Below are positions 54,507-63,914 of a stretch of 64,000 nucleotides of DNA, in pieces. The translations under genes were made by a program, and so were the position numbers. Every line of letters begins with the position of its first letter. The stretch's first letter is position 1. The notes under the pieces were generated by a model, which saw only the letters and a program-made list of their open reading frames with translations, made no database searches and was not told the DNA's origin. This stretch comes from Legionella saoudiensis (lineage in GTDB: Bacteria > Pseudomonadota > Gammaproteobacteria > Legionellales > Legionellaceae): the NCBI RefSeq assembly GCF_001465875.1, contig NZ_LN901323.1:436501-500500 (forward strand), given 5' to 3'.

Positions 54507-55657
54507 AATGGGCACATGTTCAAGGTATTTCTTTAACACGTCTTGCAGGCTTAATCCGGAAAGAGTTTATTTTGATCACGCGTGATCGCGGTACCATTGC
54601 TATGCTCGTCATTCTACCCATCATGTTGCTCATTCTTTTTGGTTTTGCTATTGAATTTGACCCTAAGCATTTACCTACTACCGTTATTAGTTATGATAAC
54701 ACTCCTTTAACGCGTAGCTATGTAAGTGGGCTTGAAGCTTCTGGCTATTTTAAAGTGCAAACCAAAGCGTCAAGTGAATATGAAAAGGACCAAGATTTTG
54801 CCAATAGTAAAATCAGTTTGGCATTTACTATTCCCCCCAACTTTACCCGCAAATACATTCGTAATGAAAATCCACAATTATTGGTAGAAATAGATGGTAC
54901 AGACCCGGGTAGTAGTGCCAGCGCTTTGGGTAATGCGCTGCCCATCTTGAATCAAACGCTGGATACCTTCAATAAACAGGGTTTAGGCTCGCCCTCTCCT
55001 ATAAAATCCCCAAGAAGTGTGAACTTAACAATCCATCGACTTTATAATGAAGCAAATATTAGTTCTTATAATATTGTTCCCGGACTTATTGGCGTATTAC
55101 TTACCTTAACCATGGTGATGCTGACCTCTACAGCCATTACGTCGGAAAAAGAAGCTGGGACGATGGAAATGCTGTTGAGTACGCCGTTAAAACCTACCGA
55201 AATTATTTTAGGAAAGGTTATACCCTATATTGTTTTAGGCTATTTGCAATTAACCAGTATTCTAGTTTTTGGTAAGTTGCTCATTGATATTCCTACAGAG
55301 GGTAGTGTTTTACTCCTTTATATTGCCGCAGCACCCTTTATTATTGCTAATCTAATGGTCGGGATGATTTTCTCCACTCTTGCCAGCACCCCAATGCAAG
55401 CCATGCAGCTTAGTGTTTTTTATCAATTACCCTCAATGTTTTTATCGGGTTATATTTTTTCTTTTTATGGCATGCCCTCTTGGGCACAGGTCATAGGGGC
55501 ATGCATGCCCATGACTTATTTTACACGGATAACCCGAGGAATTTTATTGAAAGGCAATACCATAGGCCAAATTGTGCCCAATATTTTGCCGATTATTCTG
55601 ATTGCGGTGATTTTAATTTTCTTAACCGGAAAAATATTTAGAACAAAACTTGATTAA
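54503..55657 (+). CDS. ABC-2 type permease
   Basis: A 384-residue permease. One membrane helix near residue 25-50 (TIAMLVILPIMLLILFGFAIEF) is followed by a large periplasmic domain (about 55-190) and five more helices, including NIVPGLIGVLLTLTMVMLTS near 195. EKEAGTMEMLLSTPLKPTEIILGK carries the conserved EKE...L.TP loop that contacts the ATPase. This is the YhhJ/YbhR layout. There is only one permease gene, so it presumably works as a homodimer. ATGA overlap with the ATPase gene; the outer-membrane factor follows 26 bases on. Confidence 0.93.
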   Translation: MKWAHVQGISLTRLAGLIRKEFILITRDRGTIAMLVILPIMLLILFGFAIEFDPKHLPTTVISYDNTPLTRSYVSGLEASGYFKVQTKASSEYEKDQDFANSKISLAFTIPPNFTRKYIRNENPQLLVEIDGTDPGSSASALGNALPILNQTLDTFNKQGLGSPSPIKSPRSVNLTIHRLYNEANISSYNIVPGLIGVLLTLTMVMLTSTAITSEKEAGTMEMLLSTPLKPTEIILGKVIPYIVLGYLQLTSILVFGKLLIDIPTEGSVLLLYIAAAPFIIANLMVGMIFSTLASTPMQAMQLSVFYQLPSMFLSGYIFSFYGMPSWAQVIGACMPMTYFTRITRGILLKGNTIGQIVPNILPIILIAVILIFLTGKIFRTKLD

Positions 55658-55683
55658 TCCAGGTTATTTTAGGACAGATCCTA

Positions 55684-57108
55684 ATGAAACAAACGATTAT
55701 TATTTGTACTTTATTAATTATGTTGCTTGAAGGTTGTTGTAAGAACTGTGGGGTTAATGAGCAGATAACTTACCCTAACAGTACACGTACGGGTATTAGA
55801 TATATGCAAAATAAAGCGGAGCTAAATCAAATTGCCTGGTGGAAAAAGATAAATGACCCGCAATTAGATCATCTTATTGTACAAGCCCTGCAGACCAACG
55901 ATAGCATTAAAGGCTCCTATGCCACCATTGAACAGGCACAAGCCCAGCTTAAGGCCGCCCAATATGCATGGATTCCCACATTTGATGCCAGTGCCAGCGG
56001 GTTTACTGGCGGTACTTGGAATTCGCATATTACCCCCAGTAGCCAACTGGCCAATAATCAATTTTTTGCCCATTTTCCACGTCCTCGGTTTAGAGGGTAC
56101 TACGCGGGTTTTGTACCCAATTATACGGTAAATGTCCTAAATAATATTAGTAATATTAAAGTGGCCAAAGCTTCTTTAGCAATACAACAAGCGCAGGCAC
56201 AGTCAACAAAATTGAGCATCATCAGCCAAATGAGTGGCACTTATTTTATGCTTTTAAGTCAACGCGAACAGTTGGCTGTGGAGCGGGCATTGACTCGCGA
56301 TTTAAAGAAATTGCGTCAACTAGAGCAAGTGCGCTTTCAAAAAGGTGCCAGTGACCTGGAAACGCTCACCAGTATTGATCAGCAATTGGCGCAGGAAGAA
56401 ACAAAGATTCCGCAGATTGAAGGAATTATTGCGCAAAGTGAGAATACCATTCAGCTGTTATTAAACCAAAATCCGGGCCCTGTGAATACGCAGCGCAGTT
56501 TGTTGGCGCTTAAGGTAAATCATATTATTCCTAAACAGTTGCCGTCGTCGGTTTTAAAAAATCGTCCCGATATTATGATTGCCACCAATAATGTCAAAAT
56601 GTCTTATGCACAAATAGGAGTAGCCTATGCCGAATTTTTTCCCACTATTAGTTTAACCGGTTTAGTGGGCAATGCTTCTGTAGATTTAACCAATCTTTTA
56701 AAAATAAGCACTAATCTGTGGGTTACTCAGGCAATCGCTTCAATGAAAGTACTTAATCCAAGTGCTTATCAAAATATTAAATCAGCTAAAGCTGGGTTTA
56801 AGGCAACGTATTACAATTATTTGGAAACGTTACGCGCTGCCTTTGCAGATGTTGATGATGCCTTGACGAATGAACAAAAGAATAAACTGGCCTATTTGCA
56901 AACGAAGAGAGGATATTTGGCGGCTAAACGATCTTATGCACTTGCTTTAGCTCAATATAAATCAGGGGCTAGAGATTATCGTAATGTGGTTAATGCCAAA
57001 ATTAATTTGGAACGAAGTAAGTTGAGTTTAATTCAGGAAAAAGCCCAATTGCTTGATGCAATTGGGCAGGTGTATACCGCGGTTGCAGGAGGGTATGATG
57101 TGGTATAG
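55684..57108 (+). CDS. TolC-like outer-membrane factor (NodT type)
   Basis: A 474-residue outer-membrane channel closing the tripartite exporter. The N-terminus has a signal peptide and possible lipobox (LLIMLLEGCC), less canonical because Glu precedes the Gly. WWKKINDPQLDHLIVQAL and KGSYATIEQAQAQLKAAQYAWIP open the first efflux repeat; QLPSSVLKNRPDIMIATNNV with its RPDI is the second. Length and structure match NodT-family partners. It is the last gene of the operon driven from 52696-52724. Substrates of such ABC systems include drugs and bile-like amphiphiles; none can be read from sequence. Confidence 0.92.
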   Translation: MKQTIIICTLLIMLLEGCCKNCGVNEQITYPNSTRTGIRYMQNKAELNQIAWWKKINDPQLDHLIVQALQTNDSIKGSYATIEQAQAQLKAAQYAWIPTFDASASGFTGGTWNSHITPSSQLANNQFFAHFPRPRFRGYYAGFVPNYTVNVLNNISNIKVAKASLAIQQAQAQSTKLSIISQMSGTYFMLLSQREQLAVERALTRDLKKLRQLEQVRFQKGASDLETLTSIDQQLAQEETKIPQIEGIIAQSENTIQLLLNQNPGPVNTQRSLLALKVNHIIPKQLPSSVLKNRPDIMIATNNVKMSYAQIGVAYAEFFPTISLTGLVGNASVDLTNLLKISTNLWVTQAIASMKVLNPSAYQNIKSAKAGFKATYYNYLETLRAAFADVDDALTNEQKNKLAYLQTKRGYLAAKRSYALALAQYKSGARDYRNVVNAKINLERSKLSLIQEKAQLLDAIGQVYTAVAGGYDVV

Positions 57109-57456
57109 GTTTAATAGCAGATGGCGTCGCAAATAGTTTGCGGCATTGAACCGGGTATCTTGTTACTTGCAACCAGGTATCTCACAAATGCTCATCAAAA
57201 GTTGGTGCTGATTTTTGATCGAAGCCTGAAACTCTGGGTTGCTTCACTTCGTTCGCAATGACGGATAAAGACATCCTATATCAACGAATAGCGAATTTAA
57301 ATAGAGGGATATTGCTCAAATATTATCCCGTCATTGCGAGAAACGTAGTAAGCAACCCAGGGTGTGTGGCACAAAATTGGATTACTGCCTAGTATAGCAA
57401 TGCAATAGTTATATTATCTTGTGCATTTTCTCTCGCTTGCAACCAGGTTTCCCTTA
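57109..57456. repeat. Intergenic region with two outward GTCATTGCGA half-elements
   Basis: No gene. At 57234-57263 a right-type arm (CTGGGTTGCTTC...CGCAATGACG) comes first, and at 57329-57360 a left-type arm (CGTCATTGCGAG...AGCAACCCAG) comes second, 65 bases apart. The order is the reverse of copies A and B, so this is the junction of two neighbouring elements or a rearranged one. Confidence 0.65.
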
Positions 57457-59028
57457 TTAAAAATGCTGAGGATCCGCAAGTTCCCAATCTTTCTTATAGC
57501 TTTCTGGAATATCAGAGCTTAACAATTGTCCTGGGGTTAAATACTCATAAATTTGATCAAAAGTTTTAACCTCATCAACACCAGTACGCCGCATAATGTG
57601 CGAAGGCTTTAAATCACTAGGATTATCTAAACCTAATGCGCCTACCATTTCTAAAAAGCTTTTTACGGTATTTTTATGGAAGTTAGCGACATGCTGTTTT
57701 TTTTGGTCCACGACCAAGCCGTATTGCAAACGTTTATTTTGGGTTGTCACCCCGGTGGGACAAGTATTGGCGTTACATTGCTTGGTTTGCAAGCACCCTG
57801 TAGCGAGCATCATGGCTCTGGCCGTGTTGCACATATCAGCGCCTAAGGCAATATTGGTGAGAATGTCAAAGCCATTAGCCACCTTACCGCTGCAAATAAT
57901 GCGAATTGAGTCACGCACACCAATCCCCACCAAGGCATTATGGACAAAGACTAAACCTGCTTCCAATGGGGTGCCTATAAAGTTGGTATATTCTACCGGA
58001 GCAGCCCCCGTACCGCCTTCTGCGCCATCAACAGTAATAAAGTCGGGGAGAATCTTGGTTTCTAACATTGCCTTACAAATGGCAAAAAATTCATCGCGGC
58101 GGCCTAGGCATAATTTAAAGCCTATGGGCTTACCCTGCGAGAGTTCGCGTAACTTTTGTACGAAGTGTAATAAGCCAATAGGATTGCTAAATGCGGTATG
58201 GGCAATAGGGGATAAGACATCTTTACCCATAGGCACTTTTCTTGCTTTGGCAATTTCTTCCGTTAGTTTTGCCGCAGGTAATATTCCGCCATGTGATGGT
58301 TTAGCGCCTTGGGAAAGTTTTATTTCTATCATTTTTACTTCTTTACGGTTGGCTTCAATAGCAAACTCGTTCTCATCAAATAGACCTTCCTGATTACGGC
58401 AACCAAAATAAGCAGTACCTATTTGGAAAATCAAATCGCCCCCTTGCAGATGGTAAGGACTTAAGCCGCCTTCCCCTGTATTCTGCGCAAAGCCGCCAAT
58501 CATTGCGCCTTTATTCATGGCCATAATCGCTTTTCCTGATAATGCGCCAAAACTCATTGCTGAAATATTAAGCCGAGAAGCATTATAGGGTTGTAAGCAA
58601 TCAGGTCCTCCAACAATAAGCCGTGGTTCAACCTCCGAGGCCGGTTTCGGAGCTAGAGAATGCAATGCCCAAGTATAGCCCACACTTAAAATGTCCCGTT
58701 CAGTACCGTAAGGAATGGTATCACGCGTGTTTTTAGCGCGTTCGTATACCAAGGAGCGGGTTTCACGGTTAAAAGGAAGTTCGCTTTCATCGGTCGCAAT
58801 AAAATACTGTTGGATTTCCGGGCGAAGAAACTCTAAAAAATAACGCACATGCCCCAATACGGGAAAATTACGCAAAATGGTATGCTTTTTTTGAGTTACA
58901 TCATAAATCCAAAGAATAATGATGGGGGTAAGAAACACCAGAAACCATCGGATATCTTCCAGCATGATAAATATCGCAAGCGTGATTAATAACACGACTC
59001 CAAAACCAATATACCATTGGCGTCTCAT
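57457..59028 (-). CDS. FMN-binding glutamate synthase family protein
   Basis: A 523-residue protein with two N-terminal membrane helices (about 5-45) ahead of a glutamate-synthase central/FMN domain. Seen: RLNISAMSFGALSGKAIMAMNKGA near 155, NTGEGGLSPYH, KLSQGAKPSHGGILPAAK, ITVDGAEGGTGAAP near 330, and CLQTKQCNANTCPTGV near 425, the three-Cys iron-sulfur loop. There is no glutaminase domain, so it is not a full GOGAT large chain. Family members are often called glutamate synthase-like, reaction unproven. The membrane anchor suggests a respiratory or membrane-bound redox role. Stand-alone gene. Confidence 0.88.
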   Translation of the reverse strand: MRRQWYIGFGVVLLITLAIFIMLEDIRWFLVFLTPIIILWIYDVTQKKHTILRNFPVLGHVRYFLEFLRPEIQQYFIATDESELPFNRETRSLVYERAKNTRDTIPYGTERDILSVGYTWALHSLAPKPASEVEPRLIVGGPDCLQPYNASRLNISAMSFGALSGKAIMAMNKGAMIGGFAQNTGEGGLSPYHLQGGDLIFQIGTAYFGCRNQEGLFDENEFAIEANRKEVKMIEIKLSQGAKPSHGGILPAAKLTEEIAKARKVPMGKDVLSPIAHTAFSNPIGLLHFVQKLRELSQGKPIGFKLCLGRRDEFFAICKAMLETKILPDFITVDGAEGGTGAAPVEYTNFIGTPLEAGLVFVHNALVGIGVRDSIRIICSGKVANGFDILTNIALGADMCNTARAMMLATGCLQTKQCNANTCPTGVTTQNKRLQYGLVVDQKKQHVANFHKNTVKSFLEMVGALGLDNPSDLKPSHIMRRTGVDEVKTFDQIYEYLTPGQLLSSDIPESYKKDWELADPQHF

Positions 59029-59184
59029 GGTTAACTCCTTTTAATTTATTCGTGTTAGGGAGAAACCCTCTCCCCCTTGCTCTAACTGCCATTAAGTTAG
59101 GGATTATATTTATTACAAAATTTTCTTAACTTAATGGCAATGCTCATACTCGCGGAAGAATTTTGAGCAGTACTGCCTGTCAAA

Positions 59185-59505
59185 TTAATCCATTTCTGGA
59201 GCACGTTCTATCTCGCCATTCACCATCTTATTAATTTTATGTTCTAAAGAGGTAATAAACTGAGTGACTTGATGGTGTTGCTGTGCTTGTTCGCTTTTGC
59301 ATACTACTAATTCATGGCTAATATCCAAAGCGGCCAACAGTAAAGTATGGAAATCATCCAATTGCTTGGCCTTCTTTTTATTTAGCATAATTTGATTATT
59401 AAGCTTTTGCGCTGCCAGTACTAAATTAGCTTCTTCACCCTCTGGGCATTTAATTTCATATGATTTATTTAATAATTTAATCGAGCATGATTTTGTTTGT
59501 GTCAT
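59185..59505 (-). CDS. zapA: Cell division protein ZapA
   Basis: Binds and bundles FtsZ filaments at the division ring. The 106 residues show the ZapA head (SIKLLNKSYEIKCPEGEEANLVLAAQKLNNQI, about 8-40) and a long coiled-coil tail (about 45-100). Length is normal. It is divergent from the ygfB gene, the same arrangement as in E. coli, which supports the call. Confidence 0.9.
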   Translation of the reverse strand: MTQTKSCSIKLLNKSYEIKCPEGEEANLVLAAQKLNNQIMLNKKKAKQLDDFHTLLLAALDISHELVVCKSEQAQQHHQVTQFITSLEHKINKMVNGEIERAPEMD

Positions 59506-59634
59506 AATAAGGCCTTTGAGTCGCTAGAGGTTTGCAGTAAATAGTAGCAATTTTGCTTGCAAGCAGCAAATACTGAGGTGAACCGCTGCGCCAAATCGGT
59601 TATCATGAGGCATTTTTTTATAGATGAGTTAATT

Positions 59635-60207
59635 ATGTCTGCTGAAAATGAACATTGGACCTTACCTGATTACGATCATTTTGTTGAGGCGATTTCCTTT
59701 TTATCATTACCGGTTTCTGCCAGCTCATTACATGGAATGATGTGTGGCTATCTTTGTGCCGGAGAAGATTCTCAGGGCGAATCGTATTTGCGTGCTTTAT
59801 TAAATAATAAAAAAGATGAGCAAAGTCGTAGCGCATTGTTAGCCTTATTTGCCGTTTTTTCCATCAGCCAACAACAAATTACCCATTTTGATTTTAATTT
59901 CCAAATGATGCTTCCCGATGAAGATGAGTCTTTGTTGGAACGAGCAATGGCATTTAGTGAATGGTGTGAAGGCTTTACGCAAGCCTTAACCTTGTGTGGA
60001 GTCGGGGCTGATCAGTTCAATGAGGAAGAAGCGCAAGATGCCTTGCAACATATGATTGAATTTGCCGAATTGGATTGTGATACTTTAGATGTTGGTGAAG
60101 AAGATGAACGAGCATTGATGGAAGTAAGCGAATACGCACGCATGGCGGTTATTCGTTTGCACGGTGATTTAATGATGAATGAACGGAATCGTGGCGTAAC
60201 CCATTAA
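59635..60207 (+). CDS. ygfB: YgfB/YecA (UPF0149) family protein
   Basis: A 190-residue helical protein of the UPF0149 family. SLPVSASSLHGMMCGYLCAG near 20-40 is the family's HG...CG signature, QMMLPDEDESLLERAMAFSEWCEGFTQAL near 90-115 and ALMEVSEYARMAVIRLH near the end complete it. In Pseudomonas a homologue modulates the ampD and stress response; the role here is not known. First gene of the ygfB-pepP-ubiH-ubiI run. I prefer the ATG at 59635 because the protein then begins as its homologues do; ATG 59605 is the alternative. Confidence 0.85.
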   Translation: MSAENEHWTLPDYDHFVEAISFLSLPVSASSLHGMMCGYLCAGEDSQGESYLRALLNNKKDEQSRSALLALFAVFSISQQQITHFDFNFQMMLPDEDESLLERAMAFSEWCEGFTQALTLCGVGADQFNEEEAQDALQHMIEFAELDCDTLDVGEEDERALMEVSEYARMAVIRLHGDLMMNERNRGVTH

Positions 60208-60220
60208 TAAGGATGTGGAT

Positions 60221-61528
60221 ATGATTACTCAGCAGGAATACCAGTCAAGAAGAAATAAATTGGCGCAACAATTACCCGAAGGCAGTATTGCAATTGTTCC
60301 AGCCGCGCATGAGTTGTTACGCAACGGAGATGCTCACTATCGTTTTCGCCAGGATAGTAATTTTTATTATTTAACCGGCTTTAATGAGCCCGATGCGCTG
60401 TTAGTGTTAATTGCCGGAAGGGAAAGTGAAAGTATTCTCTTTAATCGACCACGTAACCCTGCTGCTGAACAGTGGACTGGTAGACGTTTGGGGCAACAAG
60501 GAGCTGTAGAAGAGCTGGGAATGCAAAGGGCTTTTTCTATTGAGGATGTGGCAGCGGAATTACCGGGTTTGCTCAGTGGTAAATCAGCCGTTTATTATTC
60601 TATTGCTCGTAATGCCTCGTTGGAACAATTGATAATGGACTCCCTGTCTGTAATTAAAGATCAGGTACGAAGAGGAATAAAAGCGCCCAATTGCCTATGT
60701 GATTTAGAGCCTCTTCTAGGTGAAATGCGCCTAATTAAAAGTGAGGCTGAGCTGGAGCTAATGCGCCAGGCAGCACGTATCTCTGTTGATGCCCATCTGC
60801 GTGCGATGCGCCAATGCAAACAACTGCGTCACGAATATCAATTAGAGGCGGAACTAATTTATGAGTTTAGCCGTCAGGGGTGCCGCAGCGTGGCTTATGA
60901 TCCCATTGTTGGCGGCGGCGAAAATGCCTGCGTCTTACATTATACCGACAACAATCATCTGTTAAATTCGGGTGAGCTGGTATTGATCGATGCCGGCGGT
61001 GAATATGAAAATTATGCTGCGGACATTACCCGAACATTTCCCATCAATGGGAAGTTTAGCCCCGAACAAAAAAGTATTTATGAATTGGTGCTTAAATCAC
61101 AAAAAGCAGGAATTGCGGCTGTCAAACCTGGTGCGCCTTGGAATATAGTGCAACAGACCATCATTCGTATTTTAACAGAAGGTTTATGTGAGCTAGGTAT
61201 TCTGCAAGGCGAGATTGAGGAGTTAATTACTCAGGAAGCCTACAAGCCTTTCTACATGCATAATTCAGGGCATTGGTTGGGCTTAGATGTACATGATAGT
61301 GGTCTTTATAAAATAAATGGCGAGTGGCGGCCTCTTGAGCCAGGAATGGTATTAACGGTGGAGCCGGGGTTATACATTAGCTCGCATATACCTGGGGTAG
61401 ATCAACGCTGGTGGGGCATTGGAGTGCGTATCGAAGATGATGTGGCAGTAACTGCTACTGGTCATGAAGTATTGACTGGGGCATTACCTGTTGATGTGGC
61501 AGATATTGAGGCATTAATGCGTGATTAA
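60221..61528 (+). CDS. pepP: Xaa-Pro aminopeptidase P
   Basis: Removes N-terminal residues that precede proline. The 435 residues carry an N-terminal creatinase-like domain (GDAHYRFRQDSNFYYLTGF, NRPRNPAAEQWTG) and a C-terminal pita-bread domain with the two-manganese site: Asp residues in VLIDAGGEYENYAADITRTF, His in MHNSGHWLGLDVHD, Glu in VLTVEPGLY and RIEDDV. Length equals the enteric enzyme. The ATG at 60221 has AAGGA seven bases ahead. Its last codons overlap the ubiH start. Confidence 0.96.
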   Translation: MITQQEYQSRRNKLAQQLPEGSIAIVPAAHELLRNGDAHYRFRQDSNFYYLTGFNEPDALLVLIAGRESESILFNRPRNPAAEQWTGRRLGQQGAVEELGMQRAFSIEDVAAELPGLLSGKSAVYYSIARNASLEQLIMDSLSVIKDQVRRGIKAPNCLCDLEPLLGEMRLIKSEAELELMRQAARISVDAHLRAMRQCKQLRHEYQLEAELIYEFSRQGCRSVAYDPIVGGGENACVLHYTDNNHLLNSGELVLIDAGGEYENYAADITRTFPINGKFSPEQKSIYELVLKSQKAGIAAVKPGAPWNIVQQTIIRILTEGLCELGILQGEIEELITQEAYKPFYMHNSGHWLGLDVHDSGLYKINGEWRPLEPGMVLTVEPGLYISSHIPGVDQRWWGIGVRIEDDVAVTATGHEVLTGALPVDVADIEALMRD

Positions 61529-62726
61529 TAAAGAAATAGATATTCTGATTATTGGCGGGGGCCTAACCGGAGCAACTTTAATGTTGGCGTTGCAAGGGCG
61601 TGGATTTAGTTGTTTATTAGTTGATGCGCATGCTTTGGGGAATAAGATTCATCCTGATTTTGATGCTCGTTCTTTAGCTCTTTCCCCTGCCAGTCAGCGT
61701 ATTTTAACCATGCTTGGTGTCTGGGAGCACTTGCAGGCGCAGGCAACCGCCATCAACATGATTCATGTTTCTGATCAATCTCATTTTGGAGCCTCTCGCT
61801 TGTATGGCGAAGAAGATGCGCCTTTAGGCTATGTGGTCGAAATGCAATACATTAATCAAGCCTTGCACCAACTGTTGGATCCCCAGCAAATTCTGGCTCC
61901 AGCGGCCGTTGAATCTTTAGATCTCAGTAATAAGACGGTGGCGATTAATACGGATGCGGGACAAATAAATATCAGGGCCCGTTTAATCGTGGCCGCCGAT
62001 GGCACTCATTCTGCGGTACGGCGCTTCTGTGGGTTGCCGTCACAAACGAAGTTGTATGGGCAGCAGGGGATTGTTGCCAATATTGGTTTGAGTCAACCCC
62101 ATGCTGGCCGCGCCTATGAGCGTTTTACGGCCCATGGTCCTTTGGCATTGTTGCCTATGCAAGATAATAGAATGTCTTTGGTGTGGGCTGTACCTGCCCA
62201 AGAAGCAGCGCAATTGCTGAGTTTATCTGATGAGGAATTTTTACAGCAATTGCAACGGACGTTTGGGTACCGCCTGGGTCGTTTTAGTAAAGCTGGTAAG
62301 CGCTCAGCTTTTCCTTTACAGCAAGTGTTAATGCCGCAACAAGTTAAAGATTCCGTGGTTTTTGTAGGAAATGCTGCCCATACGTTACATCCGGTTGCTG
62401 GGCAAGGATTTAATCTAGGTCTTCGCGATGTGGCTACTTTAGCACAATGCATTGCCAAATATGGCCTAAAAGAGGAAATGCTGTCGCAGTATGTACAGCT
62501 GCGGGCTCATGATCAGCGTATAATTACACGCTTTACTGATGGTTTAATCAATTTATTTACAAGTCGTTTGCCTGGTTTAGGAATTGCTCGCGGTTTGGGT
62601 TTAATTGCCCTTGATAATATTCCTAGCTTAAAAGGCCTTTTAGCGCGCTATGCTCGTGGATTTGGTGGTGTTGTTCCCGATTTGGTCTGTGAGATTGCGT
62701 TAGACGAACATGAAGCATCAGCCTAG
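61521..62726 (+). CDS. ubiH: UbiH-type ubiquinone biosynthesis FAD hydroxylase
   Basis: A 401-residue FAD monooxygenase that hydroxylates a ring carbon of the ubiquinone precursor at the membrane. FAD motifs are in order: DILIIGGGLTGATLMLALQG at the N-terminus, ARLIVAADGTHSAVRRFCG near 155 (DG motif), and VVFVGNAAHTLHPVAGQGFNLGLRD near 275. The start is a GTG overlapping the pepP stop by 8 bases, with GAGG nine bases ahead. The gene position after pepP is that of E. coli ubiH, which decides the name over the paralogues. Confidence 0.9.
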   Translation: MINKEIDILIIGGGLTGATLMLALQGRGFSCLLVDAHALGNKIHPDFDARSLALSPASQRILTMLGVWEHLQAQATAINMIHVSDQSHFGASRLYGEEDAPLGYVVEMQYINQALHQLLDPQQILAPAAVESLDLSNKTVAINTDAGQINIRARLIVAADGTHSAVRRFCGLPSQTKLYGQQGIVANIGLSQPHAGRAYERFTAHGPLALLPMQDNRMSLVWAVPAQEAAQLLSLSDEEFLQQLQRTFGYRLGRFSKAGKRSAFPLQQVLMPQQVKDSVVFVGNAAHTLHPVAGQGFNLGLRDVATLAQCIAKYGLKEEMLSQYVQLRAHDQRIITRFTDGLINLFTSRLPGLGIARGLGLIALDNIPSLKGLLARYARGFGGVVPDLVCEIALDEHEASA

Positions 62727-62738
62727 AGGGAAGTAAAA

Positions 62739-63914
62739 ATGAATTTGCAGTTTAACGTACTAATCATTGGTGGTGGTATTGTGGGTTTAACCGCAGCTCT
62801 TGCCATGGCACAACGTGGTTATACTGTGGCGGTGATAGATGCTGGTTCGCTCAAAGCTGATACCAGTAAAACCGATTTGCGGGTTTATGCAATTAATCAA
62901 GCCTCGCAGACTTTATTACAACAATTAGGTGCATGGCAACATTTAGAGCAATCACGGCTTTCGCCTTACCGTCAAATGTATGTTTGGGATAGTGTAAATG
63001 GCGCTCATATTGAATTTGATTCACGTTGTGTGGCTAGTTCGTATTTGGGGACGATTATTGAAGAGTCTGTACTAAAACAGGCTTTATTACAGGAAGTTAC
63101 CCAATATTCAACTATTCATTTATTTCCCGGCTGTTGTGTGGATGTAGTGCAGGAAGATGCTCAAGGTATTAAGGTATGCAGTCAACAACGGAGTTGGGAA
63201 GGGCAGTTATTGATGGTTGCGGATGGCGCCAATTCACCGACACGGCAAAAACTCAAGGTGGCTTTAACCACGTGGCCTTACCAGCAGCAGGCAATTGTGG
63301 CAACGGTGGGTGTAGAGAATGCGCATCAACATACGGCATACCAAGTATTTAATCCCGATGGCCCTTTAGCCTTTTTACCCTTAGCGAATCCTAATGAATG
63401 CTCCATTGTCTGGTCCATTGAGTCAAAACGCGCGAAAAAACTAATGGAATGTATCGATGAGCACTTTAATGAGGAGCTAACGAAGGCTTTTGCTAAGAAG
63501 CTAGGAGCGGTTCACCTAATCAGTGCTCGTCATCAATTCCCTTTGCAAATGCGGCATGTGAAGCAATATTCTGGCGCTCGCTGGTTATTGCTTGGCGATG
63601 CAGCTCATACCATACATCCTTTAGCGGGTTTAGGCTTAAATATGGGATTAGCAGATATTAATTCTTGGTTGCACCGCCTGCAGGCAGTTCAAGGTAATTT
63701 AGTATCTAAAAAAGCCTTGGGCGCCTATCAACGTGAGCGCAAACATGCTGTTTGGCAAACGATTGCCTTAATGGAGGGGTTTAAGCGTCTATTTAGTAAT
63801 TCATTTGTACCGATGGTAGCTTTACGGGGATTAGGCTTAGATTTTTGTAATTCATTTATGCCGCTTAAGCGCTTATTTATTCAGCATGCTCGTGGTGTGG
63901 ATGAGAAGATTTAG
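62739..63914 (+). CDS. ubiI: UbiI/VisC-type ubiquinone biosynthesis FAD hydroxylase
   Basis: A 391-residue paralogue of the preceding gene. It shows VLIIGGGIVGLTAALAMAQRG, TDLRVYAINQAS near 50, LLMVADGANSPTRQKL near 155 and LLLGDAAHTIHPLAGLGLNMGLAD near 285, the GD motif being complete here. It follows ubiH by 12 bases in the enteric order ygfB-pepP-ubiH-ubiI. The exact ring position cannot be read from sequence, so UbiF- or UbiM-like activity remains possible. The remaining 86 bases to the window edge hold no visible gene. Confidence 0.82.
   Translation: MNLQFNVLIIGGGIVGLTAALAMAQRGYTVAVIDAGSLKADTSKTDLRVYAINQASQTLLQQLGAWQHLEQSRLSPYRQMYVWDSVNGAHIEFDSRCVASSYLGTIIEESVLKQALLQEVTQYSTIHLFPGCCVDVVQEDAQGIKVCSQQRSWEGQLLMVADGANSPTRQKLKVALTTWPYQQQAIVATVGVENAHQHTAYQVFNPDGPLAFLPLANPNECSIVWSIESKRAKKLMECIDEHFNEELTKAFAKKLGAVHLISARHQFPLQMRHVKQYSGARWLLLGDAAHTIHPLAGLGLNMGLADINSWLHRLQAVQGNLVSKKALGAYQRERKHAVWQTIALMEGFKRLFSNSFVPMVALRGLGLDFCNSFMPLKRLFIQHARGVDEKI

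Noticed and set aside
57596-58393. 265-codon plus-strand frame antisense to the FMN glutamate synthase-like gene
   Set aside because: Long but composed of the complement of conserved motifs; no domain or ribosome site.
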